Shown: in pieces, positions 1 to 11,400 of the stretch
Numbering within the stretch: the stretch's first letter is position 1
Layout of the letters: every line of letters starts with the position of its first letter
Assembly (NCBI GenBank): GCA_947044365.1
Contig: OX345637.1
Span: 3,520,501 to 3,584,500 of the forward strand
Reading direction: 5' to 3'
DNA: 64,000 bases
Origin: Petrosia ficiformis
Lineage: Eukaryota > Porifera > Demospongiae > Haplosclerida > Petrosiidae
Position numbers and translations under genes: made by a program
The notes under the pieces: generated by a model
Told to the model about the DNA's origin: nothing
What the model saw: the letters and a program-made list of their open reading frames with translations, nothing else
The model's database searches: none

Positions 1-363
1 TTTACACGTAGCTGATGATATTTAAAAGGTTCAAGATATATATACATGTACAGTCTGTACTTCCATTGACACTGTACCTCAAATGTACCACACAGCATTA
101 CACATTATTACTATGCTATCACATACATGTACAAATGTAAAGGGTATTCACATATTACTATGATTACAGTACAAAGTAGTACTATAGTACTAACTCAGAA
201 GTACAGCTAACTATCACCTTATTAAAGTGTACATGTACAATGTACATGTAGCTCCCATCATACATGTACATGTACATGCAGTATGTAAACTTCATAAAGT
301 GAGGTACTGTAGAATACATTTACAATGTACATGTACATGTATATAATACAGTACTCAACTCAC
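1..363. other. intron sequence of the hnRNP U-like gene
   Basis: This stretch follows the exon donor at 362-363 on the minus strand and has no coding exon I can recognise. It is AT-rich with many copies of the palindrome TACATGTA or longer ACATGTACATGT runs. Confidence 0.6.
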
Positions 364-3300
364 AATATAACATGTAATGATATCTCCTACAGTATATTCC
401 TGCCCATAATCCTCTTTAGACTTTCCATTAACTTTCTTTCCTGAATTCTCATATCCAAAAGAAAATCTTTCTTCACCTACAACCATTGTTCCTTCAAGAG
501 GGGACCAACCCACACGTACAAGATAAGGACACTCCTCGGTTTCTGGGAGATCAGTCGATAATTCTTCTTCTATCTGAAATAGGAACAATATATGTTATAA
601 GGATGTGTAGTCATGAAGACTTTAATCTCTATGTACTGAACAGAACATGACAATACATTTGTACACAAGTAACACAACAACAACACAATGGTAACATAAC
701 CCTCAGATTCTATATGCATGTAAGACAGTATTAGCACAACACTGGAAATAAACCACATTGTTAAGATATGTGCAGAACTCAGTAATTACATGTTCATAAC
801 AATCATGTATACATGTACAGTAAATCTTTAAAAAAAACTTGCGAGTTTTGCGTGATAGCTTGAGAGAGCTGCTAATGAACGTTAATTGCATATATTGAGA
901 ACATTTGCGTGTTACCGTTTAATTGCACGTGGTTCTCTCGTGAACTCGCAAGTTTTTTTTTAAATGTCCTGTTTGTGTGTATGTACATGTATGTAACTTG
1001 TTATTATTCACACACTGTATTGCTTTGAAAATTTGAACAGCTACATGTACATGTCTTTAGGAGGAGTTCAATTTTTATTTCATAATTACATGTACATGTT
1101 GAGTCACAATACTGTACAATTTACTCAGTGGAAAGCTCATTTCAAAGCTCTTACAAGCTGTAAATTAAAATCAGACCATTTACTTTGTGATTAGGTGCTA
1201 TTTACCCTAATGCTACCTTAACCATTTGAACGCGTTAGTTTATTAATGTTACTATGCACTAAACGCGGATGGTGTAATAATGACTTATTCATAAGCTTTG
1301 TTAGCTCTGTATTGTATTGATTGCTATAAATTCTATAAATAAATGAAATCTATTTATAGAACAGGAAGTTTTCATTAAAAAACCCACAACATTATCAGAT
1401 GGCTTCCTCTCAATTCCTTCGTGATTTTTACCGTTTTTGTTGTAGCTCGAGATTTGGCTTTTGTATCTACACAGTTGTATGCTCGCCCCAAATGAAGTGA
1501 TTCTACAGAAGCTAGACGTCTCCTCCAGCTATAGTGTAAGTTATAGCTAGCTATTCCCAGCAGGTAAGTCAGGACAAGCGTTCACTTTCTAGAAAAGTGG
1601 GCGTCGACCGTCTCCTTCGTCGAGTCTGTCTGCTCACAGTATTTCATGGAAGTAACACAGTTGTTTAAACGTGGTAGGTACTTAGCTATAAGCCAGATAC
1701 AGATGTATGGAAAGTTTGAAACAGTTCTAAAATATTTTAAGGCTTGTTTGAAGTCGCTAAACATTATGCGCATATATATATGCGCATCGCGTTTAATTAA
1801 AGGGAAAGTTGCGCATATATACATGTATATGCGCATCGCGCTCAAAGGGTTAACGTTATACATGTACATGTGTATGTGTTGTATACATGTACACTGTATT
1901 TTATTCACAATAAACCAGTGTTTTCCCTAAAGCACGTCAAAATTCTGAAAACGGAAGCCGCACCTCTAATTAAGAAAGGACACGCCCATAATTAATTAAC
2001 CACGTGTAAATGGTGGAAGCTAGCTGTCTCTATCCGATGAGTTTTTAGCTGTGCCAACATCTCAAAACCTTCAGAAAGTTGTACATAAAGTTGAGTAGCT
2101 ACATGTATTGTGGGATGATGTATTAGGTGAAATGTTTTGTAGATTTCAAGATTTGTAGCTGAGGGTGAAAGTTTACTTCTTTCTATGCTGTTTAATACTA
2201 GATCTACAGGTGTAATGTCTCTGTTGAACTACAATGCATGAATGCTAGAAGCTTAAAGAGAGATGTTTGTATCAGATAATTTGCTTGTACATCACTTCTG
2301 TATAGTAATAACATTTGACGTATAGTGCAGCTGACGTAATTAAGGTGTGATTAATAGGTGTGGTTTGTGGGTGTGGTTGATAAATGGGTGTGGTTGTGAC
2401 TCGTTTGATTTATATCCTAAGGAAAACACTGCAATAAACAATGAAATATACATCATGTATTACATACACAATACATATGCATACATGTACATGTATGTGT
2501 AACTTAACCTTGCATTCATAAAAGTATTTGCCTTTCTTTACACCCCAAGTGGCTTTTGTTCCTGATAGGAGATAAGCCAGTCCTCCATCAGTAAGAGGAG
2601 ACCCACCCAAACCATCAGGTTGAATTATAAAGTCCAGATCTGAATTACATGGATCAAGAGTCACCGTTGTACTGGTGTCTGCCACAACAAAAAGGTTCTC
2701 ACAAATCACCTTCACTTTTTCATCATTCCAATCCTTCAACTCTTCAGGATCAGGAACGTTTCGAGGATCTGGTTTCTTCTTGTCATCCTTTGGACTTGCA
2801 TCTCTTTCCTCAGAATCTCGAGTTCTCTTGACTCCAGCTACAACACCTTTATGATAATAAAAGAATGTAACATACATGTACATGCATACTGTACATGCAC
2901 ATGTATGTGCCTGAATTAGCAAAAAAAAGAGAATCTTATCATGCAAGATAATTTTAATAAAATGCTTCCTTCAATCATTTGCTATTCAGCCATTTGTAAA
3001 CGTACAGAAAGCCAACAAAATTAGTACTAGTACAAGTACATGTACGTGTATTTAATAATACATGTACATGTAGCTCTTCCTGGATATCAAATTTCATTGA
3101 TCTTCTGTGTATGATTACACAATGCTATGCCATTGTACTACTTTTACCTCCAGTTTCAGGTGATCGTCTCTTCTCATTACTAGTTTCCATTTCAGTCTTC
3201 TCATCACCATTATTAGTTTCTTGTACAACATCGTTCTCCTTCTTGTCTTCAGCAACTTCCATTTCTTCTTTTTTCTCTTCACTTTCGTCTTGTGATGGAG

Positions 3301-5360
3301 GTTCAGTTGAATCAACTACAGTATAATCCATACCTACAGTATATAGTACAGTTTGAAGTTTTGCTTAACATCAAGTACATGTACTGTACACACATATACA
3401 TGTACATGTATTTGTACTTAACAAAGAAGTTTTACTACATGTATACAGCAGATAAATTTTACCAGGATAAACATTTGCCAATTTCACCAATTCAGTGAAT
3501 GTGGCTAACTGGTTAACAGGATACTACATGTACATGTACACTGTACATTAGGGATGTGTAATATGACTAAAAAAAATACATGTAGTATCACGATACGATA
3601 TACATGTACATGTACATGTAGTGTGACTAGTGTCACGAAATTTGAAATATATGTAATAATTAAAATGATTATAAAATGTCCTGTTTGGTTGTATATGTAC
3701 AATGTACATGTACATTGTAGTTGTCAAGAAATGGTAAAAATAATCAACAAAAGTTATGCACACTAGCTTATTATAAATGCTTTAGGTATAAAATTAGAAA
3801 ACCAGGTTTACTAAACTGCCACACCAGTGTATTAACACAATGTTGTACAATGTAAATACATGTACATGTACACATGTACATAATTACACAATGTACATGT
3901 ACATAATTACACAATGTACATGTACATAATTACCATCTTCTTCTTCACTCTGTTCAGAGGGTTGTAAAGCTGGTTCTTCAACTTTTATATCTTCTTTTTC
4001 TTGTAACTCTGGTTCAGCTTGTTCTTCTGATGATTTTTCAGGTTCAACTTGTTCTTCTGGCGATTTTTCAGGTTCAATTTGTTCAATCTCTGGACTCTTT
4101 TCTGATTTTACCTGGTCTTGCTCAAGTGGTTGCGGTTCTACTTCATTATCTTCAGTAGTTTCATTTGCTACTGAATTTTCTTCCCCTTGTCCTATGAAAA
4201 TGTGAAAAAGAATCAATAATATGGCTGATGTACATGTATCTTAGTGCTGTTGAGATATAGCTAACCTACATTAGTGTGTATTACAACATGTCCACATATA
4301 CATGTACTTCAGTGTGTATTATAACATGTACACATGCACAACATATTACAATGTGAACTACAGGAAGGACATTTTACTCCTGGTTTTTATTCAATTTGCT
4401 TATAACAGTAACTCACGAGTATCTTTTGTGTTAATGTGGCCATAAAGATAACAAAGTATAAATAATTTTATGAATTGAATAGTTATATTTAATATTTTAT
4501 GTCTTATTTAATAGGCCTAGTATTTTTCGGGTTAAATTGTATGTCTTTTTTGGGGGTGTTAAAATCGGGTTTTACTTAATTAGACCTAATATTTTTCTGA
4601 TTAAAACATCAATCTCAACAGCACAATACCTACAGGTAAGAACATCAACAGAACCATCCACGTCGGGAAATTTGAGATTTCTTCGTCTCTAAGTCTTCTG
4701 GCTGGCAGACATACCTTTATCGTGGACACGTGTAGTTTGGAAACCATGCCTATTTGCGACGGGCTGGGCAGCCAGAATAGGCCAGATACGTGGTGAAATC
4801 ATGGGTCCTTATTGGGTTAAATCCGAAACAAAAATTTGACCTCAGGCCTGTTATTTCACCATGTAACTTCAGCTACATGACACCTTTGTAGCTGCTGTAA
4901 GCAGTCATAAAGGCTGAGTCGCTCTGAGTTATCTGTAATAATATGCCACACTTTTTTTTTTTTAAAACACACATTTCTGAATGACAGGAGTGGACACCAC
5001 TCAAATAGGCGCCTTATTTTGCAGCACCCTGTGTTAAACAGGAAGTGAGAAATAGGGCACAAGGTGTTAGAACGGCAATATATAAGATTTTGTAAGTATA
5101 AAGCTTGAATATTTTATTTTAATGAAATAGATGATATCACCTTCAGAGATAGGAGCAGGAGATTCACTCTTGTCTGGAGTGAGATTTGTCTTTTCGCCGC
5201 CTCCTTCACTATTTCCACCTTTCTCTTGTAACATGGCCTCCGTTAATCTCTCAGCCAATGCCGCCTTTAATCCAGCATAACTTAGACCTCTTTTTTTCAA
5301 TTCGTCACGTAGTTCAGTAACTTTTAGACTATGGATAAAATGCTCCACCTCTTCAGACAT
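364..5360 (-). CDS. HNRNPUL-like: hnRNP U-like protein (SAP + SPRY), 3' part outside window
   Basis: Five coding exons are visible: 5141-5360, 3934-4191, 3148-3333, 2509-2846 and 364-573. All joins keep frame and have GT/AG borders, the last donor being GTGAGT, giving 404 codons. Residues about 8-42 are a SAP domain (VTELRDELKKRGLSYAGLKA), the DNA/scaffold-attachment helix pair of hnRNP U proteins. Exons 2 and 3 encode a Glu/Pro/Lys-rich acidic stretch with EPEKS-type repeats. Exons 4 and 5 encode a SPRY domain (GKYFYECKV, then PYLVRVGWSP, FSFGYENSGKK, VGDIITCYI). This domain order is that of HNRNPU/HNRNPUL1-2, nuclear RNA-binding proteins. The C-terminal P-loop kinase-like and RGG regions would lie left of base 1. 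The start is the first ATG before the SAP domain, 111 bp from the divergent DRC8 gene. Which vertebrate paralogue is closest is not decided. Confidence 0.87.
827..964. mobile_element. short MITE with ~20-bp terminal inverted repeats
   Basis: The ends are inverted copies: AAAAAACTTGCGAGTT on the left (through 846) and AACTCGCAAGTTTTTT on the right (from 943), both flanked by TTTAAA-like bases. The 138-bp body has no open frame. It lies in the long hnRNP U-like intron 574-2508. The TIR makes a non-autonomous DNA transposon likely; the superfamily is not resolved. Confidence 0.6.
1916..2431. mobile_element. hAT-type MITE with perfect 8-bp target-site duplication
   Basis: The left end reads CAGTGTTTTCCCTAA and the right end is its near-inverse, TTAGGAAAACACTG is approximated by CTAAGGAAAACACTG. 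The flanks are identical 8-mers, CAATAAAC at 1908-1915 and 2432-2439. An 8-bp duplication and a CAGTG terminus are typical of hAT elements. The 516-bp interior has no transposase frame and includes GGGTGTGGTTG repeats near 2350-2400. It sits in the intron between the two SPRY exons of the hnRNP U-like gene. Confidence 0.78.
3548..3772 (+). mobile_element. decayed relative of the TAGGGATGTGCGATAC hAT MITE
   Basis: It starts TAGGGATGTG and contains TATCACGATACGATA. It also shares the inner segment (AAATGTCCTGTTTGG, TTGTCAAGAAATGG, AAGTTATGCACACTAGCTTA) in inverted form with the intact MITE at 35653-35988. TACATGTA runs have been inserted or expanded inside. It lies in the intron 3334-3933 of the hnRNP U-like gene. 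The right end is not recognisable. Confidence 0.5.
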
Positions 5361-5471
5361 GACTTCTCCTCAGGCAGTTACAACCTCTAACCAAACTCGT
5401 GCAAGTGTGTGATTTACGCATGCGCAACATAAATGTTGTCATGGTTACGTTACAACAGGTACACACCCAGT
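5361..5471. promoter_or_regulatory. divergent promoter between hnRNP U-like and DRC8
   Basis: Only 111 bp separate the two start codons, so the two 5' UTRs and core promoters must share this segment. It contains ACGCATGCGCA at 5416-5426, close to the NRF1 palindrome, and an X-box-like motif at 5435-5448. No TATA box is evident. Confidence 0.6.
5435..5448 (+). promoter_or_regulatory. RFX X-box-like site upstream of DRC8
   Basis: GTTGTCATGGTTAC agrees with the ciliary X-box (GTTRCCATGGYAAC) at 12 of 14 positions and lies 24 bp before the DRC8 ATG. RFX factors drive ciliary genes through this motif, and DRC8 is an axonemal protein, so the placement fits. Function is inferred. Confidence 0.5.
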
Positions 5472-8400
5472 ATGAGTGAAGAAGCAGTTCCAAAAGTTCA
5501 GAAAAAAGAGACTAATCCTGTATTGCTTGAAATAAATCAAAAGTGAGATGTGATATTATAGATCTAAATTGTGCAGTGCATATAATATTGGTTGCAGGAT
5601 TGATGAATTATTTGATGTTTTCGATGAAGATCAGAACAAGACAGTCGATGTTCGAGAACTAGGGACCATTATCCGATCATTAGGATGCTATCCAACAGAA
5701 GCTGAATTACAGGATATGATACAGGTACTAATAATGGTACAATCATTTCACATGTGCATCAAACAAAGACATTGATCTCACTATGATAGAGCAAGGGTAA
5801 TTCAATCTGATACTAAATAAATAGTATAATGTCACAAGCAGCCTAAACAACTAGAGGAAATGATTATTTACTGCTTTGCTTTTTCAAAGAAAATCAAATC
5901 CTTAAACTAATACTACACGTAGATGTTCCTATCCCATGCAATACTGCATATTATTGCATATACAAGTTGGTAAAATATGCGTCTATCTAACCATAGAAAC
6001 TCCATTGACAAGGTGCATGAGATCAATCGTGTGATTTTCCACGGTATCAAAAAAATAACTTTAGTCACATGACAAAGGTTATTAAAAAATAACTACATCA
6101 TACGATTACAATTTACGATTGATGAAATTGTCTGTTCTTGAATTGTAAGTGAAATAACATTATACTATAATAGTGTAGATAGATATAACTCTAGACCAGC
6201 TAAAAATAATATACAAATTATGAGGAATATAGTTGATTATAAGACAAAAAGTTTAGGTAGCCTTTTTTTTTTATTTGAAAGTATAATTATATAATGTGCT
6301 AAATGATTTTATGACTGTATTGCAACTTTGATGTCCTTCTCTTCCATATTTTGTGTTGTAAAATTGACTATGCAATTGTAGAAACGTGGTGATTGGAGTT
6401 GGAAAGCACGAATTGGCAGTTATCCAGTGTTTCCCCCAAAGGGTGGTAGCATGGTGCTCCCCCACCCTTTAATTTTAAAGTTTATACTGAAAAACAATAC
6501 TGATTGAACATTGTTAACCAAACATCATGTACCATGGATGCACTCCCCCACCCTTAATATTTATCCTGAGGGAAACACTGAGTTATTGATTGTTGTGTTG
6601 GTCACATCTGTAAATATTGATGTGTTGTTGGATACCTGACCGGGTGTATAACCACTTAGAAGATGTGATATATTTTCCTGTTGGTTCAGTAATGGTGTCT
6701 TATATGAATTTAAGCTTTTTATGTTACAGTTACCAGTCACTTGAATCACAGTACTATCAGGTACATTTGCTTGACACAACCTCTCAACTGTTGTTTTTCG
6801 TACATTGTGATTTGTTTTCCTCCCCTTTAGTTCACCTTTACTGCTAATATTTGTTATAAACTTGCTAATGGAATTGATTCCTAAAGGTTGGGTCTTATAC
6901 CATTTGGAACCAATAGTAGTCCAGTTATTCCAGTTGATTGCTAAGTAAAATGGAGACACTGGTTTGCACATACTTCTGGTCGTTCTTGGATAAAATGCTT
7001 TAAAATGATTACAGGACACTTCTCGGGACATTCAGGAGTAGCCCACATTTTGGGCTTGAAAGTGCAGTCATCATATTCATGCACTCCAGATCTTGTTTTT
7101 GTGTCTCGTTCACTGGTGTATTCTACGTATTTCCTTCCATCAGATGTGGACTCAATTGTGAAGCCTCCAAAACAATATTTTTAGTGTTCATCCCTGTAAC
7201 ATACCAGAAACCATACAGTATGCATTAAAGATTCTGGATTCGAACACCCAGTGCACCAGTTTGCCACAACTTTTCAATATCCTCGTTAGATAAAGACGTT
7301 ACTGCCTGGGGACGATTTCCTTTGCCTTGTTTCTTCAGCATTTTTCGTGCTGCTTTTAAACTCTCTCTAGAACTTGTAAATTCGAGGTCCTTCAGTATAT
7401 TGAAAGGTAAGTTCTTTTCGTTTGCAAGGTACCGATGAAAACTGAGATGAAAAGAAGTTAAAGTGTCTGGTTCATACATTTCTCCATTCTTTCTTTTCAC
7501 TTTGATAAAAAAAGTGTCCCAATAGTTTATCAAGTACTTCAGGTGGTATGTGTTCGATTACTCTTCTTTCTCCAATATACTGGCACTAATGGTGCCATAT
7601 TGAAAGATCAGATAATGTTTTTCGTTTTGTGTTTACATTTTTTTGTCCTTCAATAAATTCTTTTAAGTTCATTGTCATCCAATTCCTAACAATGAATTAT
7701 TATTGTTTTGATTAATTAAATGTAATAATAATATTATAGTAAATAATGCTGCAATATCTCTGTGTAGAGGAGTCCAATTATCCACTTCTGGTGGTATAAT
7801 AAAAGTGAATTCATGAGAAGTATGTGGTTCAGCCATTTCCAAATTTCCTACTGTTCCAGTTCTATGACTTTTATTACGCATTAGCTCCATGACTACATGT
7901 TCATAGCAAACAAAAGTAGTATTGAGAACAAAATTATATTACAGTTTCACCAATGAAATGATTACTTAAGGATCTGTTTAATCAATATTTCTTTTGTGGT
8001 GCTGAAGATAATTACAATAGGCATATAAAAACTATGCTTTTTGAATAATGAGATGAGTTTGTGACAGAAGTTCTCATATTTTCTTGATTTCTCATTTATG
8101 GAATACAAATGTTTCATAATGGTTCCTATGCATGAAAATTCACATTCTCATCGTGTAACATTTAGTTTGTTTGCTGGGATTTGAAATAGATGTGCCTCAG
8201 TGGCTGGACAATAAATGGAGGTAGTAGGTTTTAAATATATAAACGGCTATAATAGTGTATTTATTATCTTTGTGGAAAACACAAGAGATTCACTGCATGC
8301 AATGCTTAGCTCTGTTGCAACTATCTCGTACTGTACCAATGAACAGTATCTCTTACATCTCAACAGTAATGAATGTTCATTAGTGTAATGTTTACCGCTA

Positions 8401-11400
8401 TTACTAGAGTAAACACTAAAGTACTGGACCAACCCCATCTATTTGCCTACTATTAACTACATGTACCACAATTCTGTAATTATTATAAACATCACAAAGA
8501 GTTGAGTTAGTATATGCACACTAGCAACTTAAAAAATGTTGTTTACAAACACATTTATATGGTTTAGTTTATCTATATGAGCAAGGTACTTGCACTGCAT
8601 AAATATAATTATAATGATTTATTTATTTGAATTTAGGAAATAGAGGAAGAAGAACCAACTGGATACATATGTTATGAGAAGTTCCAACCAATGATGTCTA
8701 GAGTACTTCTTGAATCCAGATACAAACCTGCTACAGAAGAACAACTTCTAAAAGCATTTCAGGTACTGTACTTGTAATGATTTATATAAGCTGGTAAGTA
8801 GTAGAGCATGAACTGACTGGTACAATATATAATATACATTTACTCTTCAGTATGTTTGACTACCTCTACTCTCGTATAATCTAGTGTTAACTATAATCTA
8901 AATTATGTAATAACTACAACTGAACATTGGCCAATAATAGGCACTTTTAGTTAGTTACTAAAACCTTTTTAATAAACCTAAAACTATTTTAGTTACCATA
9001 TAGCGAGATATGTTTGTGGGGTCTAATTTTCGTGTTTTGATTGATGTTCGATTTTCGTGTGTCCAATTTTTGTTTTTCGATCGCTATTGGTCAAACTCCA
9101 CTCATAACAATAAATTTTCGTCAGTTAAATATTTGTGGAATGATTCTGTATCATGAAAAACACGAAAATTAGACCCTACGAAAATATCCCACAATACAAT
9201 AAGTAACTATAACTATAACTATGACTAAAATTGCGAGACATTATAGTCATACTATAACTATAACTAAAAGTAGTCATTATTGTCATAATAAACAACAGTA
9301 CTACAATCATGACAATATACAGTACAATGTGAAACATCTCATTGTTATGCAATATGCATGCATGCTACAGGATAAGAGCTGTAGAGATAATAGTGATAAG
9401 AGTTGAGAAATAATTATATATGTACCAGTTGTGGTGATTTAACATGCATGTATATGAACAGCAATAACATTTTGATAATCCTGTATGAAACTGAGAAACA
9501 GTTACAACAATTGTATACATGACTGCAATTGCTTACTACATGTACCTGTATTACCTCAAGTCTACTAGTAACTGTGTCCACTAAGTTTAGTGATTTTAAA
9601 CCCTATAGTGCTTTCATTTTAGCAAATTTCAGACCCACCCTTAATATTCCTAATAAGATGATCATGAAAATTTAATATATTTTTTAGCTTGTATTGATTT
9701 TAGCAATTACAGTGAAACCCCTTTATTGAGGATACCCCTGGTATTAAGGAGACTTACCAAACTGTGCTTTATAACATACATTCACGCATGAAATGAGAAC
9801 ACCTCTGTAATCAAGATACTTATATTTGTCCCAAGGGTGTCTGGTTCCACTGCATTCAATAGTAGATTAGTACACACAATTAAAAGTGCTTAAGGTAATC
9901 ACTACATGTACATGTACATTTGTACTTGTCATACTTATGCACATTTATAATCAGTTAGTCACTCACAGCACAGAATGACATATTATGCATGTAGCAGTAA
10001 TCAGATATGATAATATTAGTAGACTGATATCATTTCAATAAACCTCTATTGTATCAAAGATCCTAGATCGTGACAAGAAATCACACTTGACTGCTGATGA
10101 ACTGAAAGAGTTCATGACTACTGAAGGAGAACCATTCCAACAGGTTAATTAATGATAATTAAACAAGTCATGTACATGTACTTATTCCTGACTAACTTGA
10201 TACATTGTACATGTACATGTACATGTACATGTAGAGGTTTTGGTATGTTTTGAAGGATATAGCTCAACAATAGTTAACTTCCTTTTTTGTTTTACCAACA
10301 TTAATGTTTTCGTAGCAGACATGTACCAGACATGGGTCAAACACTTGAGTGCTTAATTGTGTTTGAAAGCATATTTTTCAAGCATTACATGTATGGGCAA
10401 GCACTTGTACTTGTGCTTCTCATGTAAGTACTTTGTACCACTTTTGCTTGTAAACATCTGTTATAAATACTTCTGCTTTGAACTACATTATCAAAGAATA
10501 TGCCCATAATTCCAGCATATTCTGCTCCAGTAGAGTGAGTATTACTGTTTAGTATCACTTACTGGAAAAGTGTTTTGGCAGAAACATGTATAGGCTACAT
10601 GTGACACCACTTTAAAAAGTTGATGGTTTTTTTTTTAATAAAGGCATGTAAAAATTAATATTCAGTTCAAGAATGTGTGACCTAAATTTTGAAAAGGGAA
10701 ACACTTTAATCTCTTTTCATTCCGCCATTTCATTTAGAAAGTCAATGAAATACAGTGTCTAAGAAGCTTGCTCTTCTTTGATACCATATTTCCTGTACAA
10801 AATGGTGGTATGGTGAGCAATTAAATGTGATCAATATTTTTGGAGAGACCTTTGCAATAATTTTCAATATTAATTTTTTTATTATTTTACAATCAATAAA
10901 TATACACATGTATTGTTTGGATGTGACAATTTCATTGCAATAAAATGCTTGAAGCTAGTCTTTCAAGCATTTTTGAAGTGCTTAAAATACTTTTTTTTAT
11001 GGCCCGCAGGGCCATCCCTATGATTGGTTTCCCACGGGTTCGATGTATGTTTATATTATTATAATTATAAAATTATTTTCTTGTGTCCACTTACGCGAGT
11101 ATGCGTTGTATACGTAGTTAAGGAAGTTACATCATTCTCGGTTAATGGGCGTGGCGCGTAAAAGAACGCGCGATCATTGATCAAGCTCTACACAGCAGCA
11201 GAAAGAAATCTGTGTAGCTTATGTAGAAACTGGAACTAATAGCTAGCTATTCTGCCTGAAATATATTCCTAAAGTTCTACAAGGTCCTTTGAAAGGTCAG
11301 GAGAGTAGATAATCAAAATAATAAGCTGTTGTCTTTCATGCTTGATAAAGTCAGCCATGATTACCGAATGCTGGACACCACAAAGCAGTCATAGAGATAT

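Noticed and set aside
1582..1930. Overlapping frames on both strands near 1.6-1.9 kb
   Set aside because: They read TACATGTA/ATGCGCAT repeat sequence in an intron and across a MITE edge; no family resemblance.
6271..6465. Minus-strand 64-residue frame
   Set aside because: It overlaps the small CAGTG MITE and intron sequence and has no support.
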